Positions 16,797 to 25,837 of a DNA stretch of 64,000 nt are shown here, one piece after another. Positions within the stretch are counted from its first letter, which is position 1. Each line of letters starts with the position of its first letter. Origin of the DNA: Polyangiaceae bacterium (GTDB lineage: Bacteria; Myxococcota_A; Polyangia; Polyangiales; Polyangiaceae); assembly GCA_019637295.1 (NCBI GenBank), contig JAHBVX010000001.1, forward strand, positions 595,501 to 659,500, given 5' to 3'. Position numbers and translations under genes: made by a program. The notes beneath the pieces were generated by a model. It was not told the DNA's origin, ran no database searches, and saw only the letters and a program-made list of their open reading frames with translations.

Positions 16797-17381
16797 TCAG
16801 CACCGGCTCGGACCACGGCTGGCGCGGGAGTCCTCTGAAATCACGGAGTAAAATGACGCGCCCGTGTCGCCCCAGGCCCGTCGCTCGGCGAGCGCGAGGC
16901 TCGGCACGGCCAGGGAGGGCTCGTCGCCCGCTGGGTGCTCGAGCACGACGCGAGCGGCGGGAGCGAGCAGCGGGGGCAGCAGGCGCCCGAGCAGGGGTGC
17001 TACTCGCGGCAGCTCGGCCCAGGGTGGATCGCACAGCACGAGATCGAACGGCCCCGCGTCAGTCAGCGCCTTGGCGCTGCGCTCGACGGAGGTGGCGAGC
17101 ACCCGCGTTCGCGGCTTCAGTCCCAGGGCGTCGAGGTTACGGTCGATGCAGGCCCGCGCCGCGCGCGACGACTCCACGAAGGTCGCGGCGGCCGCGCCAC
17201 GCGACAACGCTTCGATGCCCAGCGCGCCGCTGCCCGCGAAGAGATCGAGGACCCGCGCTCCCGCCACGTCCCCGAGCATGGAGAACAGCGCCTCCCGGAC
17301 GCGATCCGAGGTAGGGCGCGTGGCCTTGCCGCGCGGCGCTACCAGCGTGCGACCGCCGAACCGTCCAGCGATGACTCGCAA
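16797..17381 (-). CDS. rsmD: RsmD, 16S rRNA (guanine(966)-N2)-methyltransferase
   Basis: A 194-residue SAM-dependent methyltransferase of normal RsmD length. Visible are MRVIAGRFGGRTL at the N-terminus, RPTSDRVREALFSML, the SAM loop LDLFAGSGALGIEAL and the catalytic DPPW. It modifies G966 of 16S rRNA in the small subunit. It starts 2 nt after the stop of the PEGA-domain gene on the same strand. The usual partner coaD is not adjacent. Confidence 0.92.
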   Translation of the reverse strand: MRVIAGRFGGRTLVAPRGKATRPTSDRVREALFSMLGDVAGARVLDLFAGSGALGIEALSRGAAAATFVESSRAARACIDRNLDALGLKPRTRVLATSVERSAKALTDAGPFDLVLCDPPWAELPRVAPLLGRLLPPLLAPAARVVLEHPAGDEPSLAVPSLALAERRAWGDTGASFYSVISEDSRASRGPSRC

Positions 17382-17383
17382 GG

Positions 17384-18544
17384 TCAGAAGGTCACGTGCA
17401 GCCGCAACTCACCGCTCCCGGGTCCCAGGCCCACGAGCGGCTGAACGGGCGGCGGGCGGCGCTTCGCGGACTTCTTGCCGCTGTCGTCCGTGACCAGGAA
17501 GTAGGTGCCGACGCCCGCGATCACCAGGCCGACGGGAGTGAGCACCATCGCCAGCGTCTTGCTCGTCTTGTTCGAGTCGCACAGGTCCTTCATCGCCGCG
17601 TTGCGCTCGATGACGGCGCCGCTCGGCGTGGTGCCGCCGCCCGCGTAGTCGCAAGGCTCCCCGTCCTTGTCCTTGTCGAATCGCTTCTGGAAAGCGGCGT
17701 ACTCGTCATCCTGCTGCTGAGAGTAGGACTTGACCCAGAAGTACCCGCCGGCCAGCGCCATGACACCGCCCACCGCGAGGCCGCCGTAGCCGATCATCTG
17801 GTTGGTGCTCATGCCCCCGCCGGTGTCGCGGGTGGGGTCGCCTGTGGCGCCGCCGATGCGCGTGGGATTGAGGCGGATCTCTGCGCTGGCACCCGGACGC
17901 ACGGTGACCGTCCCGGCGGCGTCGTTGTAGCCCTCGGCGCGGACCAGGATCTTGTGTTCGCCCGGCGACACCGTGAGCTCGGCGCGACCCTCGCGGATCA
18001 AGCCCACCTTCTCGCCGTCCACGAACACCTCGCCGCTCACGGTGCCGGCCATGACCACGAGCACGCCCTGCGTGGCGCCCATCAGCTCGGCGAAGCCCCC
18101 GGCGGCGACCTGCATCAAGGTGTCGTCCGACGGGTCCGTCAGGTTGGACGCGTAGCGCAGCTGGGTGGAGCGCACCTCCTTGCCGTCCTCCCAGAGCCGC
18201 AGGTCGGCCACCGCCTCCTTCTTCTGCACCGCCAGGGTACCCCAGATGTAGCGCTTGGAGCCGATGCGCGCGCCAATCTTGGACTGGCACGCGTCGTTCG
18301 GGGGCAGCTCGCAGTTGAGCGCCAGGGAGATCACCTCCAGCGAGTAGTCGCCCTTCGAGAGGGCCCAGCCCTCGGCGCGAGTCACCGCCCGCTTGAGCGC
18401 GATGGTCAGCGCCTGGGCGTGCTCGAAGTTCTTGTCGCTAGCGATCGCCAGTACCTGAACCTGAGAGGACGCCGTGTCCGCCAGGGCACCCGAGGAGAGG
18501 CAAGTGCCCAGCGCGAGGATCAGTGCAGCAGCTGTCTTCCGCAT
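17384..18544 (-). CDS. PEGA-domain exported membrane protein
   Basis: A 386-residue protein with a Sec signal (cleavage near residue 22). Residues ~25-155 form a domain similar to those that precede PEGA domains in myxobacterial proteins, with two Cys. A PEGA segment (~165-215) carries GEVFVDGEKVG and PGEHKILVRAEGY, a surface-layer-type beta domain. Two membrane helices follow (~240-258 and ~330-350) separated by a polar loop. Function unknown; the family is widespread in Polyangia. It lies 2 nt upstream of rsmD. Confidence 0.65.
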   Translation of the reverse strand: MRKTAAALILALGTCLSSGALADTASSQVQVLAIASDKNFEHAQALTIALKRAVTRAEGWALSKGDYSLEVISLALNCELPPNDACQSKIGARIGSKRYIWGTLAVQKKEAVADLRLWEDGKEVRSTQLRYASNLTDPSDDTLMQVAAGGFAELMGATQGVLVVMAGTVSGEVFVDGEKVGLIREGRAELTVSPGEHKILVRAEGYNDAAGTVTVRPGASAEIRLNPTRIGGATGDPTRDTGGGMSTNQMIGYGGLAVGGVMALAGGYFWVKSYSQQQDDEYAAFQKRFDKDKDGEPCDYAGGGTTPSGAVIERNAAMKDLCDSNKTSKTLAMVLTPVGLVIAGVGTYFLVTDDSGKKSAKRRPPPVQPLVGLGPGSGELRLHVTF

Positions 18545-18605
18545 CAGCCCAAGGATACACCAGTCTCGGACGGTGCTGGATTTTGTTCCATCCGCGCCGG
18601 TGGCC

Positions 18606-20156
18606 TCAGGTCTCGATCTTGGTCCACATCTGCCGCCGCATCTTCTGCCGCCGGCCGTCCTTCTCGGTGATCAACCGAGCGGCGGCCCAAGCGGCGATGA
18701 GCTCGCCTTCTTGTCCCAGCCCTGGCAGGACCGTCGTGCCGACCAGGTACGTCCCAGGAATCGGACCTCGGACTGGCTCGCCTGCGATCTCCAGGTAGCC
18801 TGCCGGCTCGACCGACCACTGCCAGCGCATGGGCTCCGGGCCGGGGCCGCTGTCCGGCAGGTGCACGCGGTCGATGCTGCGCTCCGCCCCGGAGCTGCGG
18901 TCGATGAGCGGCAGCCCGTCGTGCGGAGAGTCGAGCGCGACGACGTGGCGGTCCAGGAACGGCAAGTGCTCCTCGAGTGTGAGCCGCACGGCCTCCCGTG
19001 CCTCGAGCAAGGTCAGCGGCCCCCGCAGGGGCAGCAGCATCTCGGCCGCGAGTACGGTCTCGTCGGGTGCGGGGGACAGCGCGTCCATGCGCTGCAAGTG
19101 GACCACTGGTCGGCGCGGATCCGGACGAGGTCCCGCGCGGGGAAGCAGGAACGACTCGACGCCGAGGGGCTCTGGTAGCCCGGCCCTCTTCACGACCAAG
19201 CTGACGACGAAGCGACCTGTGCTCGCCGTGACCCGCGGCCACTGCTCGCGCGCCTGGCGGGTGATGCCTTCGCCGCTGGTCAAGTCGGCGACGCCTTCGC
19301 CGGAGAAGGCACACACCACCGCATCGGCGCCCGTGGGTTCGTCCTCGCCGTCCTCCATCACGCCGCTGGCGCGCCCGCGGTCCAACAGGATGCGGGAGGC
19401 GCGACCGCCGAGCCGACACTCGCCGCCGTGGGCCTCGATGCGCTCCGCGAGAAACTCCGTCAGCTCGTCCTCGCCGCGATCGAGGCAAGAGACGCCGCGG
19501 GTCCAGGCGCCGTGCAGCCGCGCTACCACCAGCGGTGGCATTTGATCGAGGGGCAGCGCCAGATCCGTGGCGAAGCCGACGGGCACCGTCACCGCATCCC
19601 GGAAGGGATGTCCGGACGGGAACTTGCCCAGCAAGTCGCGCGGCGCGGCGCTGCCGGAGAAGGGCAGCATCGCGGCCGCCCGACCCGTCTCGAGGCGCTC
19701 CCAGAAGCCCGCCGGCGGCCAGATCGCGTCGCGCTCGAAGGCGCTGTCCGCGGCGGCGTTGGCCCGCGCGAAGGTGGCGTACAGCTCGTCCACGAGCTGT
19801 CGAACCTCCGGAAACTCGCGATCGACTTCGCGGCTGAAGAGGTCCACGTCGGGCGCGACCTCCACCCGGCGCCCGGGCATCGACAGCACGAACATCGGGT
19901 CCAGGGTCTGGGTTCGCCGCCGAAAGCGCGGACTCTGAGCCAGCTCGTGCAGCAGCCTCTTCATGGCGGGCGACGAGTTGCCCAGCAGGGTGAAGGTGCG
20001 GCGGAGCAGCGAGAAGCGATCGTGTCGGTAGCTCGCGCCGCGTTGACCTTGACCCAAGAGCAACACGCGGAAGTCGCGACGAGCGAGCACCGCGGCGGTG
20101 GCCAGGGCTCCGAGGGAGGAGCCGAGCACCACCACGTCGTAGTGCCGAGACGTCAC
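18606..20156 (-). CDS. FAD-dependent oxidoreductase, phytoene desaturase-like
   Basis: A 516-residue flavoprotein. The N-terminal Rossmann segment is VVVLGSSLGALATAAVLARR, a GxGxxG variant in which Ser replaces the second conserved Gly, followed by an acidic-poor second strand. The C-terminal PGTYLVGTTVLPGLGQEGELIAAWAAA matches the FAD-binding end of phytoene dehydrogenase / retinol saturase-like enzymes. The substrate is unknown; no carotenoid genes are adjacent. Its ATG overlaps the purN stop by 4 nt, so it is expressed with purM-purN. Confidence 0.75.
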   Translation of the reverse strand: MTSRHYDVVVLGSSLGALATAAVLARRDFRVLLLGQGQRGASYRHDRFSLLRRTFTLLGNSSPAMKRLLHELAQSPRFRRRTQTLDPMFVLSMPGRRVEVAPDVDLFSREVDREFPEVRQLVDELYATFARANAAADSAFERDAIWPPAGFWERLETGRAAAMLPFSGSAAPRDLLGKFPSGHPFRDAVTVPVGFATDLALPLDQMPPLVVARLHGAWTRGVSCLDRGEDELTEFLAERIEAHGGECRLGGRASRILLDRGRASGVMEDGEDEPTGADAVVCAFSGEGVADLTSGEGITRQAREQWPRVTASTGRFVVSLVVKRAGLPEPLGVESFLLPRAGPRPDPRRPVVHLQRMDALSPAPDETVLAAEMLLPLRGPLTLLEAREAVRLTLEEHLPFLDRHVVALDSPHDGLPLIDRSSGAERSIDRVHLPDSGPGPEPMRWQWSVEPAGYLEIAGEPVRGPIPGTYLVGTTVLPGLGQEGELIAAWAAARLITEKDGRRQKMRRQMWTKIET

Positions 20157-20779
20157 GCTGGCCTCACCCGGACCTTCGGTCGTTGCCCCGGCCGCGACTC
20201 GACGTGGACGCGTCCCGCGGCGAGCCAGCCGAGCACCTCGACGAGCAAAGCGTGCTCGAGCTCGAGCAAACGACGGGTGAGTGAGTCGAGATCGTCGGCG
20301 TCTTGGATGGTGAGCGCGCGTTGGGCAATGACCGGTCCCGTGTCCACGCCTTCGTCCACGAAGTGGACCGTGCAGCCCGTGATCTTGACGCCATAGTCAA
20401 GGGCTTGCTGCTGCGCGCGCGTGCCGGGGAAGGCCGGGAGCAGCGCGGGGTGGATGTTCACGATGCGCTCGGCGAACGCGCGCAAGAACCGCGGCGTGAG
20501 CACGCGCATGAAGCCCGCGAGCACGATCCACTCGCAGTCGTGGCGGCGCAGCGTCGCGATCAGCTCGTCGTCGAACGCCTCTCGTGTCTCGAACGCGCCG
20601 TGTGGTACGACCGCCGTCTGTACTCCGGCGCGCGCGGCGCGCTCGAGCGCCTTGGCGTCGGGCCGATTCGAAATCACGACGCGGACGTCGACGTCGAGGG
20701 CGCCTGCCTGGCTGGCGTCCAGGATCGCTTGCAGATTGGTGCCCGAGCCCGAGACGAGTACGCCGAGGGCGAGGCTCAC
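20153..20779 (-). CDS. purN: PurN, phosphoribosylglycinamide formyltransferase
   Basis: A 208-residue enzyme that transfers a formyl group from 10-formyl-THF to GAR in purine synthesis. The substrate loop VSGSGTNLQAI, the catalytic block NIHPALLPAFPG (Asn and His) and HFVDEGVDTGPVI with the catalytic Asp are intact. Length is normal for the family. The ATG overlaps the purM stop by 4 nt, so the two purine genes are coupled. Confidence 0.95.
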   Translation of the reverse strand: MSLALGVLVSGSGTNLQAILDASQAGALDVDVRVVISNRPDAKALERAARAGVQTAVVPHGAFETREAFDDELIATLRRHDCEWIVLAGFMRVLTPRFLRAFAERIVNIHPALLPAFPGTRAQQQALDYGVKITGCTVHFVDEGVDTGPVIAQRALTIQDADDLDSLTRRLLELEHALLVEVLGWLAAGRVHVESRPGQRPKVRVRPA

Positions 20780-21825
20780 TCCGGATCTCCGAGCACGTGG
20801 ACCTCCGCCGGGGTGCTGGCGTCAGGCATCGGCTCGAGCGAGCCCAAGGACCAGGCTCGCTCGCCCGCTGCTTCGAGGGCCGCGATGGCGTCCGCCAGGC
20901 GACCGGGCGCGACCACGGCCACCAGCCCGATGCCCAGGTTGAACGTCCGACGCAGCTCCTGCTCGTCCACGGGGCCGAGCCGCGCGATCAGCTCGAACAA
21001 CGCCGGGCGCTCGTGATCGAGACGCACCCGCGCGCGGCAGCCCGCGGCGAGCACTCGGGGCAGGTTGCCGACAAGCCCGCCACCAGTCACGTGACACAGC
21101 GCGTGCACGTCGCCGCCGAGCGCCCCGAGCAGTTCGCGTACGGCGCGTGCGTAGATGCGCGTCGGGGTCAGCAACGCGGCACCGAGGGTCGCGCCCAGCT
21201 CCGGGAGCTCGGCGTTCAAGTCGTGGTGTGCTTGCAGCACCCGACGAGCCAGCGAGTAGCCGTTGGAGTGCAGTCCGCTCGAGGCGACGGCGATCAGCGC
21301 GTCTCCGGGCCGGGTGCGCGCGGGTCCGAGTACGGCGCTGCGGCTCACCACTCCCACGGAGAAGCCGGCCAGATCGTACTCCCCGTCGGGGTACATGCCT
21401 GGCAGCTCGGCCGTCTCGCCGCCGAGCAGCGCGCAGCCAGACTGGCGGCAGCCCTCGGCGATGCCTGCAATCACGGACTCCGCGACGTCCACGTCGAGCT
21501 TGCCGCACGCGAAGTAATCCAAGAAGAACAGCGGTCGTGCGCCGGTCGTGATCACGTCGTTCACGCACATGGCGACCAGATCGATACCCACCGTGTCGTG
21601 CTTGGACAGGGCGAAGGCCAGCTTGAGCTTCGTGCCCACGCCGTCGGTGCCGCTGACCAGCAGCGGCTCGTCCACGTCGCTGGGTAGGGCGCACAGTCCG
21701 GCGAAGCCGCCGACGCCGCCCACGACCTCCGCGATGCGGGTGCTCGCCGCCAGGGGCTTGATGCGCTCGATCAGGGCATCGGCTGCGTCGATGTCGACCC
21801 CCGCTTGGCGATAGGTGACGGCCAT
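20776..21825 (-). CDS. purM: PurM, phosphoribosylformylglycinamidine cyclo-ligase
   Basis: A 349-residue AIR synthetase that closes the imidazole ring with ATP, the step after FGAM synthetase. It begins TYRQAGVDIDAAD, and has SGTDGVGTKLKLA, GIDLVAMCVND and GGETAELPGMY, all PurM signatures, plus a C-terminal VTGGGLVGNLPR. It heads the operon purM-purN-oxidoreductase. The start at 21825 matches the family N-terminus. Confidence 0.95.
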   Translation of the reverse strand: MAVTYRQAGVDIDAADALIERIKPLAASTRIAEVVGGVGGFAGLCALPSDVDEPLLVSGTDGVGTKLKLAFALSKHDTVGIDLVAMCVNDVITTGARPLFFLDYFACGKLDVDVAESVIAGIAEGCRQSGCALLGGETAELPGMYPDGEYDLAGFSVGVVSRSAVLGPARTRPGDALIAVASSGLHSNGYSLARRVLQAHHDLNAELPELGATLGAALLTPTRIYARAVRELLGALGGDVHALCHVTGGGLVGNLPRVLAAGCRARVRLDHERPALFELIARLGPVDEQELRRTFNLGIGLVAVVAPGRLADAIAALEAAGERAWSLGSLEPMPDASTPAEVHVLGDPE

Positions 21826-21874
21826 GAGCGCCTCATACCATGGCGCCTGTCCGACTTGCTCCGCTCACGCCGAG

Positions 21875-22531
21875 TCAGGCGTGCTTGCCCAGCAGACGCG
21901 CGAGGCCGAACGCGCCGAAGCCGGCGAAGCCAAGGAACAGGGCGACGAGCCCCAGCGACCAGCGCGTGGTCGCGGGCGCTTCGCCGTCCACCAACAGCCA
22001 AGCCCCCGGGGGGACGCTGCCGATGCCGGCGTCCGTCACCGCGTCCGCGAGCGCGCCGTAGCGCAGACCGCCGCTGTCGAGCGGGATGAGCCGGCCGACG
22101 AAGGACGTGGGCGGCACGAAGCGCGGACCCTCGAGCCCGCTGGGCACGCGGACCTGAACCCAGAGCTTCTCGTTGCCCGCGACCGGGGCGAGTCGATAGG
22201 TGTCCGCCTCCAGCGGCCGCTCGTAGCGCACCGCACGCGTCGAGCTGAGCAAGGCTTCGCCCTGCACCCAGGTGTTGCCCAGCTCGACCCGCGGCGTCAG
22301 CTCCGCTAGGTTGCCCAGCTGGGCGGGGGAGCCCGAGGCCAGCGCGTACTTGGCCTCGCCGCGCAGCCCGTAGGCCATGCCGAGCGAGACGACGATGGTC
22401 AGCCCCAGGGTCGCGAGCGTGAGCCGGCGCCCGGGGCGCCGTGGCTCCGGCAGCGCCATGAGCTCCGGATCGGGCTCCGCAGCCTGGGGCACCTCGAGGG
22501 GCAGCTCTGCGGTGTCGGGTGGACTGGGCAT
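21875..22531 (-). CDS. membrane protein with two helices, unknown function
   Basis: A 218-residue protein. A Pro/Glu-rich cytoplasmic N-terminus (1-37) is followed by a membrane helix at ~40-58, an exported domain of ~130 residues with WVQVRVP and WLLVDGEAP segments, and a second helix at ~190-212 ending at a short basic tail. No Cys-based or catalytic motif is visible and I recognise no family. It lies 49 nt upstream of purM on the same strand and could share its transcript. Confidence 0.55.
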   Translation of the reverse strand: MPSPPDTAELPLEVPQAAEPDPELMALPEPRRPGRRLTLATLGLTIVVSLGMAYGLRGEAKYALASGSPAQLGNLAELTPRVELGNTWVQGEALLSSTRAVRYERPLEADTYRLAPVAGNEKLWVQVRVPSGLEGPRFVPPTSFVGRLIPLDSGGLRYGALADAVTDAGIGSVPPGAWLLVDGEAPATTRWSLGLVALFLGFAGFGAFGLARLLGKHA

Positions 22532-22730
22532 GGCGGGGACGAGGATAGGACAGCCGGCCGGCGCCGAGGTTCCGCGCCGACTTTCTGCAGGATATACCGC
22601 GAATTGTCCGCCGGCGACCCCCCCCTGCGGGGTAGGCGGCTTCGACGGGGGATCAGCGATTTCCAGCGGCTCGGAATTTGTGCGAAAGTCCCCGGAGCGC
22701 GCCCGTTCGCGGCGCCAACGGCGTAATCGG

Positions 22731-23267
22731 ATGGCTCAGGTCAAAAACATCATCTGTCCCTCCTGCGGCTTCAAGAACGTCGCTCCCCTCCCGAACAACC
22801 GCTGCGTCTCGTGCGGCGCGAAGATCGACGATCTCAAGCGCGCCTTGTCGCGCCAGGAGGAGCTCGAGCGGCGCTACCAGCAGGAGGGCTTCAGCCCGCT
22901 GTGGTTCGGGGTGTCCCTCGGGATCATGGGGGTGCTCACCGCCGCCATCGTCGTCTTCTTGCCCATCGTGCTGCCGGCCTTCGACTTCGAGGGCTCAGCC
23001 GGCATGTTGGTCGCCATCCCCGTGTGGTTCGTCGGCGGGTTGTTCGTGGGCCTCGTGAGCCCCGGCAAGACGTTCATCGAGCCCGTGGTGGCCGCGTTCC
23101 TGATCGCCATCCCGACGGCGTTCTTCCTGTTTCGAACCCAGACCGTCAAGACCATGCCTGGGTTCATGTACGTGCTCATGAGCACCCTGGGCGTCCTGTT
23201 TACGTTGATCGGCGCCTACGTCGGCGAGCGAATCCAGATGGGGCCGCCGCCCAAAGCAGCGGATTGA
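22731..23267 (+). CDS. zinc-ribbon membrane protein
   Basis: A 178-residue protein. Residues 1-28 are a zinc ribbon with CPSCG and CVSCG. A charged helix (DDLKRALSRQEELERRYQQ) is followed by four membrane segments (~60-80, 88-105, 108-128, 136-158). The start is the ATG at 22731; the frame upstream is open but lacks sense as protein. The build suggests a cytoplasmic zinc-bound N-terminus on a small integral membrane protein. Function unknown. The 200 nt upstream contain an AT-richer patch around 22590 but no promoter I would assert. Confidence 0.65.
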   Translation: MAQVKNIICPSCGFKNVAPLPNNRCVSCGAKIDDLKRALSRQEELERRYQQEGFSPLWFGVSLGIMGVLTAAIVVFLPIVLPAFDFEGSAGMLVAIPVWFVGGLFVGLVSPGKTFIEPVVAAFLIAIPTAFFLFRTQTVKTMPGFMYVLMSTLGVLFTLIGAYVGERIQMGPPPKAAD

Positions 23268-23330
23268 AATCCCGCGCGCCCCTAGCCTCGTGCCCTGTAG
23301 AGCTCGGGCTGCACTTCCCAGGGTCGTGAC

Positions 23331-23768
23331 TTGATCGTGCCAAGACTGCCCCAGTCGAGCCTACTAGCCGGACTGATTTGCCTGCTCATCGCGGGAGCGG
23401 CGAGCTGCGAGCGCGACGAGCAGCGCGAGCGCGAGCGCACCGAGGCCGAGCAGCTGCTCTTCGCCGTCACCGCGCTGCGCGAAGCCGAGGGTGACGCCAA
23501 GGCGCCTCGATTATCCGCGCTGCGCGCGCTGCCCTGCACCGCGCCCGAGGCCTGTGAGCTGCGGGATAGCTGCGCGCAGGCCTACGCGCTGCACCTTCGA
23601 GGCGTGGACGGGGTGCGCGCGGTGCGCCACGCGCTCGATACGGACGCGAGCGCACCCGAGCTCGCAGCCAAGGCGCTCGACCAGGCCGAGAAGGACGTCG
23701 TGGCGGCGCGACGCGAGACGGCTCGCTGCGCCGACCTGCACGGCGCGCTCGTGCGACGCTACCGCTGA
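23331..23768 (+). CDS. small lipoprotein, helical
   Basis: A 145-residue protein from a TTG at 23331 (a GTG two codons later is also possible). Signal ends LIAGAASC (Cys26). The mature part is Arg/Glu/Ala-rich and probably all helical, with four or five Cys that could pair in the periplasm. Function unknown. It converges with the lipoprotein gene at 23773, only 4 nt between stops. Confidence 0.55.
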   Translation: MIVPRLPQSSLLAGLICLLIAGAASCERDEQRERERTEAEQLLFAVTALREAEGDAKAPRLSALRALPCTAPEACELRDSCAQAYALHLRGVDGVRAVRHALDTDASAPELAAKALDQAEKDVVAARRETARCADLHGALVRRYR

Positions 23769-23772
23769 ACCG

Positions 23773-25182
23773 TCAGGGCTTGGCAGGTGGTGGCAGCTCG
23801 GTGGCCGGGATCATGGGGATCGTGGACTTCTCCGCCGCGCCCGGCAGCATGAAGCGCGGACGCGACCCGGTGACGCTCGCGCGCTCCGGGGCCGGCGGCG
23901 TCCAGCCCTTCTCCGCCCAGGTGACCTTGCCGAAGCGGGACGCCTTGTGGAAGTTGCCCTGACCGAGGATGGGCGACCAGGCCACGCCGCCGTTCTGCTG
24001 TACGGCGTAGAAGTTCATGCGCCAGGTGTCGCCTACGTTCGGCGGAACCTGCCGCGCCTTGTCGAAGGACTTCCACGGGATGGCGACCTCCACCACGTAG
24101 CCTTCGTCCTTGTCGTCGGACTTGTCGAGGGTGCCCTTGACGGTGACCGCGCTCTTGAGCTTGGCGGACCAGTCCTGGTGACCGAACGGGCCGCTCGGGT
24201 CCGTCTTGGGCGTGTTGTAGTCGTCGAAGCGGGTGTCGAACACCAGGTTCTGCGGGTTGATCTGGATCTCGTAGTAGTCCTTGTTGTCCCCGTCGCCGTC
24301 GGGGTCGATCATGATCTCCACCGCGTCCTTGGTCCACAGGTGGGGATCTTTGGTCTTCTTGTCGAAGCCGCCTACGACGTCCGGATCCGAGACCTCGAAG
24401 CCGAGGTACATGTTCGCGTCGTCCCACAGCACCTTGACGCTGCCGTTGACCGGGAAGGCGGTGTTCGGCGCGCCGGTGGCCACGTCCACGAACGGACCCG
24501 CGACGGGGGCTGTCTGCCACGCTTCTTCGTCGAGCTTGCCGTCGATGGTGAGCTTGGTTCCCTTCTCCAGCTTGTCGACGCGCAGCTCGGGCAGCCGAGT
24601 GTTCAGCGCGGTCGGCGGCGCGGCCGCCACGCCGGTCTCGATCTCGACGACCTTCGCCTTGTTCTCGCGATCCCCTGGGCCGCTCTTGATCTTCAGCCGG
24701 TCGTTGCCCTTCCACACGCCAGTGGTGAACTGGATCTTCGCGGTCTTGACGTTGTTCGGGATGGTGAACTCTTGCTCGTCCACGTAGACCTTGCCCACCT
24801 CCCAGTGGCTGGGCGGCAAGGCTTGGCGTGAGCCGCGCCACTCCCGCAGGGGTCCGACGTTGTCGATGTTCAGGATGCGCTCGCCCGAGCCGTCGAGCAC
24901 GTGTGTGAACAAGAACCAGCCATCCCCAGTGCTCTTGTCGCTGCGCCAGTACATGGTGACCTTCACCTTTTGGCCCGGCGCCACCTTGCCCGTGGGCTCC
25001 ACCTTCGCGCCTAGCAGCGTGACCTTGTCGTCGAAGTTCACGTCGAGCTTGATCGGATACTCGGGCGCCTTCTCGAGGGTGAACACCTTCAGGCGCTCTT
25101 TGTCTTCCTTGGTGGTGTCGCTCGAGCCGCCGACGCAGGCGGTGAGCAGCAGGGTGGCGACCAGAGTGAGTGTGCTTCGCAT
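23773..25182 (-). CDS. lipoprotein with CBM9-like (DOMON-type) domain
   Basis: A 469-residue lipoprotein (LLLTAC, Cys16). Residues ~35-180 form a beta-rich domain shared with the neighbouring gene 25199-25837 (common blocks: MYWRS/LYWRS, LFTH, DNVGPLR, ALPPSxW, VYVDEQE). Residues ~205-420 resemble family 9 carbohydrate-binding-like domains of xylanase type: KLTIDGKLDEEAWQ, NMYLGFEVSDPDV, DAVEIMIDPDGD and VEVAIPWKSF. This fold binds carbohydrate or similar ligands at the cell surface. No catalytic domain is attached. Confidence 0.7.
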   Translation of the reverse strand: MRSTLTLVATLLLTACVGGSSDTTKEDKERLKVFTLEKAPEYPIKLDVNFDDKVTLLGAKVEPTGKVAPGQKVKVTMYWRSDKSTGDGWFLFTHVLDGSGERILNIDNVGPLREWRGSRQALPPSHWEVGKVYVDEQEFTIPNNVKTAKIQFTTGVWKGNDRLKIKSGPGDRENKAKVVEIETGVAAAPPTALNTRLPELRVDKLEKGTKLTIDGKLDEEAWQTAPVAGPFVDVATGAPNTAFPVNGSVKVLWDDANMYLGFEVSDPDVVGGFDKKTKDPHLWTKDAVEIMIDPDGDGDNKDYYEIQINPQNLVFDTRFDDYNTPKTDPSGPFGHQDWSAKLKSAVTVKGTLDKSDDKDEGYVVEVAIPWKSFDKARQVPPNVGDTWRMNFYAVQQNGGVAWSPILGQGNFHKASRFGKVTWAEKGWTPPAPERASVTGSRPRFMLPGAAEKSTIPMIPATELPPPAKP

Positions 25183-25198
25183 GGGTGCCTCCTTACTC

Positions 25199-25837
25199 TC
25201 AGGGGTGCGCTGGGGCCGCGGGTTGCGACGGACCGCTTGGGTTGACGGGGGGCCGCACGGGCTCCACCCCGGTGGGAATGTGAGCGATGATCGCGCGGCG
25301 CTCGCCGTCTGCTGGTCCGCTGAGAATGTTCAGCCGGTAGCCAGGCTTCCAAATACCGACGACGACGGTCACGACGGGCGACTGCACGCCCTGAGGCATC
25401 ATCAGCTCTTGCTCGTCCACGTAGACTCGACCGGGCTGCCAGCGCGAGGGCGGCAGGGCTTGCTCGCCGCTGGCGCGATCCCGCAGCGGCCCGACGTTGT
25501 CGAAGTCGCCGGCCACGCGCTGCCCGCCCAGCGTGAGCAAATGGGTGAAGAGCGACCAGTCTTTGCCCAGCGGCGCCATCGAGCGCCAGTACAGCTTCAG
25601 CTTGAAGCGCTCTCCCGGACGCACCGTGCCGCTCGGCTCGAGCTCGTAGCCCACGAGCACGACCTTGCCGTCGAAGTCGATGAAGGTCTTGTTGGGCACG
25701 TCGCTCGGCACATCGTCGAGGATCTGGCCGAGCAGCGCGGGGGCGATGGGCTCGGGCGCCTCCTCCGCAGGCTGTGCGCAGCCCACGACGGCGCTGCTGA
25801 TCACGACGCTGGCGAGGATCGATCGGAGGCGCATCAC
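25199..25837 (-). CDS. lipoprotein, paralogue of the N-terminal domain of the adjacent gene
   Basis: A 212-residue lipoprotein (signal ends SAVVGC, Cys20). Its residues ~50-185 align by eye across the whole first domain of the next gene (LYWRS, LFTHLL, DNVGPLRD, ALPPSRW, VYVDEQE, GIWKPGYRL), so the two arose by duplication, and the larger one carries the added CBM9-like domain. Its ATG overlaps the ffh stop by 4 nt (25834-25837), an unusual coupling of an envelope lipoprotein to the signal recognition particle gene. Confidence 0.65.
   Translation of the reverse strand: MMRLRSILASVVISSAVVGCAQPAEEAPEPIAPALLGQILDDVPSDVPNKTFIDFDGKVVLVGYELEPSGTVRPGERFKLKLYWRSMAPLGKDWSLFTHLLTLGGQRVAGDFDNVGPLRDRASGEQALPPSRWQPGRVYVDEQELMMPQGVQSPVVTVVVGIWKPGYRLNILSGPADGERRAIIAHIPTGVEPVRPPVNPSGPSQPAAPAHP

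Noticed and set aside
22580-22610. AT-richer GGATATACC patch as a promoter
   Set aside because: A TATA-like hexamer is present on either strand but no matching -35 at 16-18 nt.
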